DNA of 64,000 bases from Algoriphagus aestuariicola (GCF_017254835.1 NZ_JAFKCW010000001.1:1-64000), one strand, 5' to 3'; positions 29,631 to 37,505 are shown, counted from the stretch's first letter. The notes: a model not told the origin generated them from the letters alone. Made by a program: numbers and translations.

Positions 29631-30833
29631 TTACCTAAATTTCCTAAACGCCTGAATGGTCTGATAAATACCGAAACCAACGAAGATTCTTCCCACAATA
29701 TCCCAGACGTAGTACCAGTTCGAGACGGAGTATTTCTCGTAAAACTCAGAACCGAGATAATCCAGCCCATGAGTGGGCAGGATAAAATTTAGGTAGTTTG
29801 GGATTTCTTTACGAACGATGTTCCAGTCTAAGTTCAATGCTACCTCATACTTCTCAGTCTGTATGATGTTGAGATAAAAGAACAGGACGCCCACGGTAAG
29901 CGTGAAAATCACTCCTTGCATCGGTGCCCGGCCAAAATAGTTGGAGATCCAGTTAAGACCCAAGACAATCAGGTCCCAAAAACTCCTCCACCATTCCTTG
30001 AAGGTGTCTGGTTTTTGGAGTGTGTCCAGCAATTCAGTCAAAAGTGTTTTTTTCTCTAGCGCTTGGTAGGGGAGAGACTCAATCACGTTGTTTTGCTGGA
30101 TGTTCGCTTGTTTCAAGATCCGGAATGTCTCCCGTTTGTTTTTGATCGGGATATCGCCAGATTCCGAAACCGCGGATTCGAACTCAGTGTCGCTAAGCTT
30201 TCCTTTTTTTTCTTTGAAGTCCCAAAGTGATAAACCGAAAGTTCCTACCGATCCAGTGATGATTGCTGTTGAGAGATCGATTCCTTCACGGATTTTGGTT
30301 CCTCGAAAAAGAATCAGCTTTTCAATAAGCGTGTAGGTGAAGAGTACGTTTTTCTCGAAGGTTGTCGCTGAGAATACGGCTGTCCCCAAAAAGTCAGTTT
30401 TGTAAAAGACTGTTTTTTGCTGGAAAGTACTTCGCCAAAAGTCTGCGAGGTCTTTAAACTTGGTGTTTCGGAAGTTTGTCGATCCAAGAAAAACACACGA
30501 CATGAACCTGATTTTTCCATTTATACGGCTTTCACTAGCATCCATTTCAGAGTGAAATTCACAATTTTCAAAGGTGAGATTTCTTTCTCGACTATAGATT
30601 CGCACTTTTCCCGTAAAAACACAGTCGTTCAATCTGACGTCAACTGGTCGACTTGGGTGCACATACATGTCCCCAAAACTCAAATCAAATTTCACGAGAT
30701 ATCCGTCATACTCGCAATCTTCGAAAGTTTTTGAAGTTTTGAGGGTCCCTCCCTTAAAGAGATCATCCCATTCTGAAGAATCCGAGACCTCTTTTATCCT
30801 TCTGCCGGTTGAGTTTTCTGGTTCCCTTTTCAT
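29631..30833 (-). CDS. Pentapeptide-repeat membrane protein in the RM operon
   Basis: 400 residues. Residues ~40-200 form a pentapeptide-repeat-like beta-helix with F every fifth position (for example FRNTKFKDLADFW and FSATTFEKNVLF). The linker KRETFRILKQANIQQN (about 233-248) is typical of pentapeptide proteins that carry a C-terminal membrane domain. Three hydrophobic helices follow at about 284-302, 305-325 and 373-395. The last codons of the TIR gene overlap its ATG by 4 bp, so the two are translationally coupled. A role as membrane effector or anchor in abortive infection is inference; no enzymatic motif is visible. Confidence 0.75.
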   Translation of the reverse strand: MKREPENSTGRRIKEVSDSSEWDDLFKGGTLKTSKTFEDCEYDGYLVKFDLSFGDMYVHPSRPVDVRLNDCVFTGKVRIYSRERNLTFENCEFHSEMDASESRINGKIRFMSCVFLGSTNFRNTKFKDLADFWRSTFQQKTVFYKTDFLGTAVFSATTFEKNVLFTYTLIEKLILFRGTKIREGIDLSTAIITGSVGTFGLSLWDFKEKKGKLSDTEFESAVSESGDIPIKNKRETFRILKQANIQQNNVIESLPYQALEKKTLLTELLDTLQKPDTFKEWWRSFWDLIVLGLNWISNYFGRAPMQGVIFTLTVGVLFFYLNIIQTEKYEVALNLDWNIVRKEIPNYLNFILPTHGLDYLGSEFYEKYSVSNWYYVWDIVGRIFVGFGIYQTIQAFRKFR

Positions 30834-31651
30834 GATAGAAGTTTCTCAATTCTGGAGATAATGGCATCTCGTTGGGGCTCCCACTTGTCACCGTCCAAGG
30901 GTTCGAGGTCAAAAAGTTTTTCGAGGTCTCTTTTGAGTGAAGACCATTTCAGCCTATCCAGAATCTGGAACCCCTGAGTGGTATTGATCACACCGTTGGT
31001 TTCGTCGTAAGTAAGTGGAGGAATCAAAACTGGAACGTGCAGCTTCGACAACACCCATGTTGCTCCCATTTCCAGAAGGCAAATTTGGCTGGTGAAGTAG
31101 TGGCGTGATAGCAACGAAATCACCACGCCGTCTCTACTAACCTCACTTTTCAAGGTTTCAACCCAGTCTTTACCAAGTGGTACACCATACCCTGCAGCTG
31201 AAGTATAGAAAATCTGACTATGTTTGACTCCGATAAGTTGAAGCATGTTGACGACTTCTTTTCCGATCTCGTTATCTTTTGAGGAGTGGCTGATAAAAAC
31301 TTTTTTTTCCGTGATTGGAGTCAAAGAAGGTGCTTGATGAACGGACGGTGAATTTTTTGCTTCTTCTATGAGGTCAGTTAAAAGCAGTCCCGCCTTCTCC
31401 AATCCGTTTTGTAGGTTTTTTTTCTCGTATTCAGCTTTTGGCATTTTGTCGATGTAGATGTTAGAGAACATGTACCAATAGCGGATGTTGCGAAAGTCCA
31501 TCAACTCATCTGACTCATTGCCAAAGAGTTTCTTGATTGTTCGAAGTGTTTTCTTTTTCCAGTTTTCGAACTTTGCATCCGAGTAGGTCCCATCTCGAAG
31601 TGAGGGGATCTGTTCGAGCGACCATTTAAGATCTTCAATATTTTTCGTCAT
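30830..31651 (-). CDS. TIR-domain protein, putative NADase effector in the RM operon
   Basis: 273 residues. The N-terminal ~105 residues include WKKKTLRTIKKLFGNES (31-47), a W-K-x-x-T...F-G-x-x-S pattern I have seen ahead of TIR-like domains. The TIR domain runs about 117-205, opening with KKVFISHSSKDNEIG and carrying the loop LLSRHYFTSQICLLEMGATW (180-199). The S-x-x-Y-x-x-S-x-x-C-x-x-E pattern places the catalytic-type Glu at 194, which in known bacterial TIR enzymes cleaves NAD+. It starts 15 bp after hsdS and overlaps the next gene by 4 bp. It probably acts in defence, killing or arresting infected cells; the trigger is unknown. Confidence 0.85.
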   Translation of the reverse strand: MTKNIEDLKWSLEQIPSLRDGTYSDAKFENWKKKTLRTIKKLFGNESDELMDFRNIRYWYMFSNIYIDKMPKAEYEKKNLQNGLEKAGLLLTDLIEEAKNSPSVHQAPSLTPITEKKVFISHSSKDNEIGKEVVNMLQLIGVKHSQIFYTSAAGYGVPLGKDWVETLKSEVSRDGVVISLLSRHYFTSQICLLEMGATWVLSKLHVPVLIPPLTYDETNGVINTTQGFQILDRLKWSSLKRDLEKLFDLEPLDGDKWEPQRDAIISRIEKLLS

Positions 31652-31666
31652 TCTCTCTTAAGGGTT

Positions 31667-32938
31667 TCACACAAACATCTTTTGCAGCAGCCCCTTCTTC
31701 CAGGTCTGCGTGTGGGTGATCTGTTGATTCAGGTTCTCTAAACTGCTGTCCAAGCTTGTCAGAAACTGGACGATTTTCTTTTGCTCCTCCAAGCATGGGA
31801 GGGCTAAATCAAGCTCTTTCATTCTCGGGACAGAAATGCTCAACACTTTGGTACCCTGTGCGATTTTCTTGATCTGGGCTCGAAGTCCATCTGACTTCAT
31901 GATGTAGCCACCAAACCCCAACTCGGTAGTGTTTTGCTTTCGTTTTGCGTGAAGGGTATGAAGTCCAGCTAATACTTTTTGTCTGTTCGAATTGACTACT
32001 TCGATGGTTTTACCAATGTCAGCGTAATCCTCGGAAGCATCGGCGATCAATAGGTCACCGTCCTCCACCAAGTTCTCAGAAAAAGTTTTTCGGATCTCAA
32101 CATCTTCGTTTACGAACGGAAGATCAACTTTTTTCAAGTCCAAAAGTGTGGGAAACTTGGTGTGAATGTCTCCGTAGTGGATGTTTCGGTATACTCCGGA
32201 ATCATAGTTCAGCTTGTCGCGTGAAAAAGAGTTTGTGGTTCGAAACTCGTAAACCTCCCCCAACTTCTTCTCCTCCCAATCCTGGAAGGCTGAACCATCG
32301 TCGGCTTTGAAACGGAGCTTCTGAGCAAAGATTTTTTGCATCACGCCCTTCTTGTACGCTTCCAGCTTCTTCTTCTTGGCCTGAAGGAGCTCGATCCTCC
32401 GGTCCACGGCTGTCAGAAACTCTGCGATCTTTTGCTGCTCGGGGAGGGAGGGGAACCCAAGCCTTAAATCACGAATAATGCTCGTCGTTAAATTATTGAA
32501 AACTCCACCTGTTGTTGCTTCTCCTTGCATCCGTTCGTGGAGTTTCACAAAGAGGTAGTATAAGAACTCGTTTTCCACCTCCATAAGGTTTCTGAATCCC
32601 AACCATCCATCATGAATGCACGCATCAACACCAAGGATCCCAGGTATAGCAACTCGGGTACCAGAGCAGCTTAAAATGACGCTACCTTTTGGTAGGAATC
32701 TGCTTTTTTTTGCTCCTTCTTGGGTGAGGAAATCAATTTTTGGTGTGGTGTACTTACCGTCCCTTGTCACATCTTCGATAAGTACCCTTGGTATAGATCC
32801 GCCATAATACAACGGGTCACTTTTTGGTCTTGGGCTGGCTCCTCTAAAAATTTCCATTTTCTCAGAGAGTTTGGGCAAATCCCAAGTTGATGTAAATTCC
32901 AAAAACCTCAACTTCGGCACATTTCTTTTTTCGCTCAT
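31667..32938 (-). CDS. hsdS: Type I restriction enzyme, S (specificity) subunit
   Basis: 423 residues from the ATG at 32938, one base after the hsdM stop. There are two target-recognition domains. The first (about 20-155) is followed by the central conserved helix LPEQQKIAEFLTAVDRRIELLQAKKKKLEAYKK; the second (about 215-380) by the C-terminal repeat LEEQKKIVQFLTSLDSSLENL...KKGLLQKMF. The duplicated helices set the spacing between the two half-sites recognised. It binds HsdM to direct methylation and cleavage. The recognition sequence cannot be read from the protein by eye. Confidence 0.95.
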   Translation of the reverse strand: MSEKRNVPKLRFLEFTSTWDLPKLSEKMEIFRGASPRPKSDPLYYGGSIPRVLIEDVTRDGKYTTPKIDFLTQEGAKKSRFLPKGSVILSCSGTRVAIPGILGVDACIHDGWLGFRNLMEVENEFLYYLFVKLHERMQGEATTGGVFNNLTTSIIRDLRLGFPSLPEQQKIAEFLTAVDRRIELLQAKKKKLEAYKKGVMQKIFAQKLRFKADDGSAFQDWEEKKLGEVYEFRTTNSFSRDKLNYDSGVYRNIHYGDIHTKFPTLLDLKKVDLPFVNEDVEIRKTFSENLVEDGDLLIADASEDYADIGKTIEVVNSNRQKVLAGLHTLHAKRKQNTTELGFGGYIMKSDGLRAQIKKIAQGTKVLSISVPRMKELDLALPCLEEQKKIVQFLTSLDSSLENLNQQITHTQTWKKGLLQKMFV

Positions 32939-32939
32939 G

Positions 32940-34508
32940 TCAGAAAGGCGTTTGAATTCCGAGTTGCTTGCAGAAGCCAATTAGCGACACTTCGTTTGAT
33001 TTCAGTTCCGAGTCCAAAGTTCTCAGATCCTTGGCGAGCTGATCCAGGTTGATTTCGTCTTCCTCTTCGAAGGTGTCCACATAGCGCGGGATGTTTAGGT
33101 TGTAGTCGTTTTCAGCGATTTCTTGGAGGGAGGCCACATAGCTGTACTTCTCAATGGGTTTCCTACTCCGATAGGTGTCCACGATCAGGTCAATGTCTGA
33201 CTCCCTCAGTTTGTTCTGGTTTCCAACTTTGACAAAGTGATCGTCTCCACTCGCATCGATAAAGACTACATTGTCATCCTGCTCCCGGCATTTCTTTAAC
33301 ACTACGATACAGGTAGGAATGGAAGTCCCGTAGAAGATGTTTGCAGGAAGTCCGATTACTGCATCCAGCGCGTTCAGTTCCCGAATCAGATATTCCCGAA
33401 TCACTCCTTCCGCTGCTCCACGAAATAGTACTCCATGTGGGAAGATACTTGCCATGATGCCGTTGTCTGCCAGCTGAAAGAACATGTGCTGCATAAAGGC
33501 AAAATCCGCCTTTGTCTTGGGTGCCAGCTTGCCGTACTGACTGAAGCGTGGGTCGTTTTGATAGATTGGATTTTCGTCACCTTTCCAGTGTGCGGAAAAC
33601 GGAGGGTTGGCCACAATCGCCTCAAACTTCATGTCCAAGTGCTGCGGATGCTCAAGCGTATCATCCTGCTTGATGCTGAATTCCCGGTAGTGAACCCCAT
33701 GGAGGATCATGTTCATCCGTGCCAGGTTGTAGGTGGTGCGGGTCATTTCCTGCCCGTAGTACTCACTGACCTTGGCTTCTTTTGCTACCCGGAGTAAAAG
33801 CGATCCAGAGCCACAGGTAGGGTCATAGACGGATTTGAGTTTTTCCTTTCCAGTGGTGACGATTTTTGCCAGAATCTTCGAAACCTGCTGGGGGGTGTAG
33901 AATTCCCCGGCTGTTTTTCCTGCACCTGCGGCAAACTCACCGATCAGGTATTCGTATGCATCCCCGAGTACATCAGATTCGATGTCCTCCAGACGAAAGT
34001 CGATCTTGTTGAGGTAGTTCAGGATCTGGACGATGATCGCATTTCTGGCAGCGACGGTTCTCCCGATCTTGGTCGAGTTCAGATCCAGGTCATCAAACAG
34101 GTCGTTGAAGTCTTCCTCCGAATCGGTACCCATCGTGCTTTGCTCGATGTGGTTGAGAACAGCTTTTAGGTCCTCCAGAATGTAGTTGCTTTCCGATTCG
34201 GTGTCAGAGTTTCCCTTGGCGGCCAAAGCAGAGAACAGTTCCTGCGGTTTCAGGAAGTATCCGAGCGTTTGAAGGGATTCTTCCTTGATGGCATCAAGCA
34301 ACTCAGGGTCTTTCAATTCATGGTAATCCTCCACAGCTTCCCCCTGAAGCAATGTGTTGGCGTAGTTGAACTGTCGCTCAGACAGGTATTTGTAAAAGAT
34401 GAAGCCCAGAATGTAGTCTCGGTAGTCGTCAGCAGCGATTTTTCCTCTCAGCAAGTTGGCGATTCCCCAGAGCTGGCTTTGCAGTTGACGTTTTTGATCT
34501 TCAGACAT
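32940..34508 (-). CDS. hsdM: Type I restriction enzyme, M (methyltransferase) subunit
   Basis: 522 residues. The N-terminal helical HsdM_N domain (SQLWGIANLLRGKIAADDYRDYILGFIFYKYLSER) is followed by the N6-adenine methyltransferase core, with AdoMet motif DPTCGSGSLLL and catalytic motif NPPF. The protein methylates adenine in the sequence chosen by HsdS, protecting host DNA. It is the first gene of the operon; the upstream small gene is cut off by its own terminator, so the hsd promoter should lie in 34509-34660. Sampled bases are more GC-rich (33601-33660: 55%) than in the inserted cassette (30481-30540: 38%). Confidence 0.96.
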   Translation of the reverse strand: MSEDQKRQLQSQLWGIANLLRGKIAADDYRDYILGFIFYKYLSERQFNYANTLLQGEAVEDYHELKDPELLDAIKEESLQTLGYFLKPQELFSALAAKGNSDTESESNYILEDLKAVLNHIEQSTMGTDSEEDFNDLFDDLDLNSTKIGRTVAARNAIIVQILNYLNKIDFRLEDIESDVLGDAYEYLIGEFAAGAGKTAGEFYTPQQVSKILAKIVTTGKEKLKSVYDPTCGSGSLLLRVAKEAKVSEYYGQEMTRTTYNLARMNMILHGVHYREFSIKQDDTLEHPQHLDMKFEAIVANPPFSAHWKGDENPIYQNDPRFSQYGKLAPKTKADFAFMQHMFFQLADNGIMASIFPHGVLFRGAAEGVIREYLIRELNALDAVIGLPANIFYGTSIPTCIVVLKKCREQDDNVVFIDASGDDHFVKVGNQNKLRESDIDLIVDTYRSRKPIEKYSYVASLQEIAENDYNLNIPRYVDTFEEEDEINLDQLAKDLRTLDSELKSNEVSLIGFCKQLGIQTPF

Positions 34509-34660
34509 TGTGGTAAAAGAGTTTTTCGAAACCTGGTTAGTTCTTGAGAATCAGCAATCTGCAAAATGCAGGGCAGTTGTTTCTGGAGCTTCGAGTTCGA
34601 AAAAGTGTTTGGATGCTTAAAAATAGGTTTTTCGGTGAGAAGGGAAAGAGTGGAGGTGAA

Positions 34661-34687
34661 AAAAAGAGCCCTCTTTGTGGGAGGGCT
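34661..34687 (-). terminator. Terminator between the small membrane gene and hsdM
   Basis: A 7-bp stem (AGCCCTC / GAGGGCT) with a 7-base loop. On the minus strand it is followed by C and a run of T. It separates transcription of the 34764-35018 gene from the hsd operon. Confidence 0.8.
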
Positions 34688-34763
34688 TGAAATTACTGAG
34701 GATGTAGTCTGCGAAAATCGTCTCAAGACCGGGATCTGCAAAAGTACGGAGGTCTGATTCATC

Positions 34764-35018
34764 TTAAAGATTCAGCACGTACCAGAAAATCGCCGAACCG
34801 GCTGCAGCAATAGCTGTGATCAAAATTCTTGTGTTTCTTTCTCCACTTTCTTTTGCGAACATTTGAGGGATACTTATCCCCAGTACTCCCGTAAGGAACA
34901 AGAAGAAGCAAACTCCACTTAGGTCCTTTTGCTGAATGATGGATACTATCCACCCTAAAAGTGCAAGCCCCAAGAAAATGGCGCACCAGATTTTTCCGAT
35001 TTTTTGTACAGCTTCCAT
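34764..35018 (-). CDS. Hypothetical small membrane protein
   Basis: 84 residues from MEAVQKIGKIW, with three hydrophobic segments (about 11-28, 33-48 and 66-82) and a short charged loop (AKESGERNTR). No domain recognised. It lies alone between the integrase and hsdM, with a terminator on each side, so it is a separate unit. A longer start 25 codons upstream (35093) is possible but less membrane-protein-like. Confidence 0.55.
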   Translation of the reverse strand: MEAVQKIGKIWCAIFLGLALLGWIVSIIQQKDLSGVCFFLFLTGVLGISIPQMFAKESGERNTRILITAIAAAGSAIFWYVLNL

Positions 35019-35204
35019 GTAGTTTTTTGCGTAGTCGTGGTTAAAGGGTTCTGAGTTTTTAGAAAGATAATCCGGTAGAAGTAGTTGAAGCAATAGCTGG
35101 TTGCGTGTCTAACAGGTTCGGTTTTTTAAAAACTTAGAAATCAGACGTTAAATTTTCAGGGTGTTGATGAAAATGATTAGACTTCCCGCGCTTTTCAGTC
35201 ACAG

Positions 35205-35233
35205 AAAAAAGCCCGAGGCTTTACTCCCCGGGC
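35205..35233 (-). terminator. Terminator of the integrase gene
   Basis: An 8-bp stem (GCCCGAGG / CCCCGGGC, one mismatch) with a 7-base loop. On the minus strand it is followed by six T. It lies about 50 bp beyond the integrase stop codon. Confidence 0.82.
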
Positions 35234-35281
35234 CTTGGACGTCCTCCGCCGAGTTAGTGATTGATGGGTTGGACTATAACT

Positions 35282-36556
35282 TTAAAGTCCCTCGTTTGCC
35301 CGATCGATTTCCTCGCTTGAGAAACTGTTCAGATACACTTGAGTCGTTCGGGTATCGGCATGCCCCAAGGCCTCTGAAATCAGAGCAATCGGCGCGTTCA
35401 GTTTCAGCAGTACAGTGGCATAAGTATGTCGGGCAGAGTAGAATGAGAGGAGCCTTACCTGTGAGGGTTCGTATTTCAGATGAGTAGCTGCCAGCTTACG
35501 GATGTGTGCATTAATCACTTTTGCCCGTTGTTTTCGGACCTTAGTGAGCAGATCCGGATTTTTCATTTCTTCGTCAGACAAGTCATCAAAGATTCGGAAA
35601 ACCAGCTTTTTTGAAAGCTCATTTCTGATCTGACCCGCTTCAAGCATTTCGTTCAGGATTCTGTATTGCTTCTCTAAAATTTTTCCGTCTGCACCTGGAC
35701 GGATTTTGATGTTGAAGAAGTCAAGTGTTTTCTTTCGTGCATAGAGGATCCGATCACCCACGATATTTTTGTCCCAGCGTAGTAGGCACATGTCTTTGAA
35801 ATTCATCCCCTGGCAGTAGTACGAAAACAGAAACAGGTCTCTGGATTCCTCCACAAAAGGATTGTTACTAAGGTCCAGGCTGGCCAGCAGTCTCATTTCT
35901 TCCTGCTTGATCGCTTTTTTGGGTGTCTTGGCGGTTTTGATTTTGAACCCATCTCGTGGATCTGATTCAGGTTTGACGAGTTTTCTTTTGATGGCTCTTC
36001 CATACACCGCAGACATGGATCGGAGATAGATCCCGATTCCGTTGGTGGATTGTCCAGACTGTACCATGAATATCCGAAACTTCTCGAAAGTAAGCTGGGT
36101 GATGTGGCGGATCGGGATGGACTTGCTTCCTACAAACTTTTTGAACTTGTTCAATGCGTTCTCATAGGAGTCTGCTGTTCCGTTTCGGTTTTCTTTTCTC
36201 AGGTCTCGGATCACCGACTCCCAAAAGGTAACAAAGTTCTCACCGGACTGGAGTGGAGAAGATTCTGAGAAGTCTTTCGAGAATAAGTCAAAATCAAACT
36301 CGTCGTGCAGCGTTTCGATTTTCTGAGCAAGTTCAAGTGCTTTGTGCAAGAGTTTCTGTACGAGTTTGTTTTCTCTGGCTTTCCCAATGATCTGAGAACT
36401 TGCCTCGTCCCAGTGTTTGGGATGTACAGAGACTCCGGTTCGGAAGTATCTGCGTTTTCGGTTGTGATATACTTTGACGACTACCGGGAAGTTTCCGTTT
36501 TTGGTAGGCTTCCAGTTTTGAAGGATGAGATTTACCTGCGTATCTTGCGCTGCCAT
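35282..36556 (-). CDS. int: Tyrosine recombinase (integrase) of the element
   Basis: 424 residues from the ATG at 36556. An N-terminal arm-binding domain of the Bacteroidota type (NLILQNWKPTKNGNFPVVVK...GVSVHPKHWDEASSQIIG) is followed by a SAM-like core-binding domain and the catalytic domain. Visible catalytic motifs are SARHTYAT (Arg/His of box II) and LGHADTRTTQVYLN (His and nucleophilic Tyr). At box I, CQGMNFKDMCLL has no Arg at the usual place, a substitution also known in CTnDOT-type integrases. It is next to the right attachment repeat, as expected. I rejected a 39-codon upstream extension because it runs through candidate arm sites. Confidence 0.93.
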   Translation of the reverse strand: MAAQDTQVNLILQNWKPTKNGNFPVVVKVYHNRKRRYFRTGVSVHPKHWDEASSQIIGKARENKLVQKLLHKALELAQKIETLHDEFDFDLFSKDFSESSPLQSGENFVTFWESVIRDLRKENRNGTADSYENALNKFKKFVGSKSIPIRHITQLTFEKFRIFMVQSGQSTNGIGIYLRSMSAVYGRAIKRKLVKPESDPRDGFKIKTAKTPKKAIKQEEMRLLASLDLSNNPFVEESRDLFLFSYYCQGMNFKDMCLLRWDKNIVGDRILYARKKTLDFFNIKIRPGADGKILEKQYRILNEMLEAGQIRNELSKKLVFRIFDDLSDEEMKNPDLLTKVRKQRAKVINAHIRKLAATHLKYEPSQVRLLSFYSARHTYATVLLKLNAPIALISEALGHADTRTTQVYLNSFSSEEIDRANEGL

Positions 36557-36628
36557 TACAAATGAGTTTTGGTCGCGTCGAAGATTTAGCCCTACTTCCT
36601 CCCATAGGAGCAGATCAAAAAGTGGCGA

Positions 36629-36652
36629 TTTGTCACCCTTTTGTGTCTCCCT
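36629..36652. repeat. Candidate integrase arm-type sites, right end
   Basis: Two adjacent motifs: TTTGTCACCCT (36629-36639) and TTTTGTGTCTCCCT (36639-36652). The second is an exact copy of 19516-19529. They lie between the integrase start and the right repeat, where arm sites are expected. Confidence 0.6.
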
Positions 36653-36709
36653 CAGTTGGTGAGGTGTAGTCATTGAGGCGAAACATCTGTGTAACTAACT
36701 GATTTCCAG

Positions 36710-36798
36710 TTGCAAACCAATTCGGCTTCGTAGCTCAACTGAATAGAGCACCTGATTACGGCTCAGGAGGTTTCAGGTTTGAATCCTGACGAGGTCAC
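36710..36798 (+). repeat. Right attachment repeat (attR), 89 bp
   Basis: Identical to 19383-19471 and covering the full tRNA-Arg. The upstream side is element DNA without a recognisable promoter; the downstream side is chromosome with the original terminator. Confidence 0.93.
36724..36797 (+). tRNA. tRNA-Arg(ACG), right copy
   Basis: Identical 74-nt tRNA to the left copy, but followed by CCA in the DNA (36798-36800) and a strong terminator hairpin. The upstream bases (TTTCCAGTTG) do not match TAnnTTTG, so it may be poorly expressed or depend on read-through. The original chromosomal gene probably had the left promoter and this right 3' end. Confidence 0.95.
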
Positions 36799-36805
36799 CA
36801 GGTGA

Positions 36806-36837
36806 AAAGCTTCCAGTGAAAACTGGAAGCTTTTTTG
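36806..36837 (+). terminator. Terminator of tRNA-Arg (right copy)
   Basis: A perfect 12-bp stem (AAAGCTTCCAGT / ACTGGAAGCTTT) with a GAAA loop and a T run, 9 bp after the tRNA discriminator base. It is a strong rho-independent terminator belonging to the original tRNA transcript. Confidence 0.92.
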
Positions 36838-36857
36838 TTTTTCGCCTACCCAAGTGT

Positions 36858-37298
36858 TCAATACTGCATGGAATTGTAGCCTAAAGCTTGAAGTTGTAAA
36901 ATTCGGATGGTGTAGGTTTCCACTACGTCTAGGCCTGAAAAAAGCTGGTCCTTTGTGACACCTAGTCTTTTCATGGCGATGCTACAAATACTGATCCGGA
37001 CCTTGCCTTTATATTTGTCAAAGTAGGCCTCGAGTTCTGAGCCATTGACCATAGTTTTCACCACAGGGCCTTTGACCACCACTTCGAAATTTTCGACCTG
37101 GACTCCATTTTCCAACAGAATGTCGTACATGGATAAGGCTCCCTTCAGGCCATCCTCATCACTTACTCCAAAGACATAATTTGGTGTCTTGTTGAGGTCT
37201 GAGACCGTTTGCTTTTCAAAAACGGTCTGAGCCATGGTGGTTTGAGACGATAGATAGGTGAGAGATATCACGAGAGCGCACAAGAGGATTTTTTTCAT
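36858..37298 (-). CDS. Secreted DsrE-like protein
   Basis: 146 residues from the ATG at 37298. A signal peptide (about 1-22, ending TTMAQ) precedes a DsrE/DsrF-like fold: YVFGVSDEDGLKGALSMYDILLENGVQVENFEVVVKGPVV, then RISICSIAMKRLGVTKDQL. The Cys in ISICSIAM corresponds to the position of the reactive sulfur-carrying Cys of DsrE relatives. The function of secreted Bacteroidota members is unknown. Upstream in-frame codons to 37436 lack a signal-peptide start and were rejected. It is the first chromosomal gene after the element. Confidence 0.78.
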   Translation of the reverse strand: MKKILLCALVISLTYLSSQTTMAQTVFEKQTVSDLNKTPNYVFGVSDEDGLKGALSMYDILLENGVQVENFEVVVKGPVVKTMVNGSELEAYFDKYKGKVRISICSIAMKRLGVTKDQLFSGLDVVETYTIRILQLQALGYNSMQY

Positions 37299-37505
37299 AG
37301 CTGCTGGATTATGTTTTCCGAGATTGGGTGAATTCCTAAAAATAAGCTTTTTGAGGGTAGCGGAAGCGAGAAGACTGGCGAGAAAAGCGAATCTCCAGTC
37401 TTGATAAATGAGGGAGATGCAGAAGTAGCAGTGCACGGCGGCTTTTCAAGACAGTCTTTTGATAATGCTTCCTTTTCTAAATCTGGATAGTGCAGAAATA
37501 AGAAA

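Larger units (their letters stand above)
19383..36798. mobile_element. 17.3-kb tRNA-Arg-integrated element carrying a type I RM/defence operon
   Basis: The segment is bounded by two identical 89-bp direct repeats (19383-19471 and 36710-36798), each holding a complete tRNA-Arg gene. A tyrosine recombinase gene lies just inside the right repeat. Genes inside are nearly all on the minus strand and foreign in type: RadC-like JAMM, DUF3871, RecA-like ATPase, SF2 helicase, hsdR/hsdS/hsdM and an embedded three-gene cassette. I see no relaxase, coupling protein, T4SS, capsid or terminase gene. It is therefore an integrative element or genomic island that may need a helper to move. Its borders are defined by the repeats; the exact crossover point within the 89 bp cannot be seen. 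Confidence 0.92.

Noticed and set aside
26010-34508. Conjugative element or prophage
   Set aside because: No relaxase, VirB/Tra, capsid, portal or terminase genes are seen in the element; only integrase, replication-like and RM/defence genes.
36557-36673. 39-codon N-terminal extension of the integrase
   Set aside because: It would cover candidate arm sites (36629-36652) and shows no similarity to the arm-binding domain; the ATG at 36556 directly precedes that domain.
19397-36797. Two independently arisen tRNA-Arg genes
   Set aside because: Identity extends beyond the tRNA to 89 bp and stops sharply on both sides, and the integrase is next to one copy, so duplication by integration is the better explanation.
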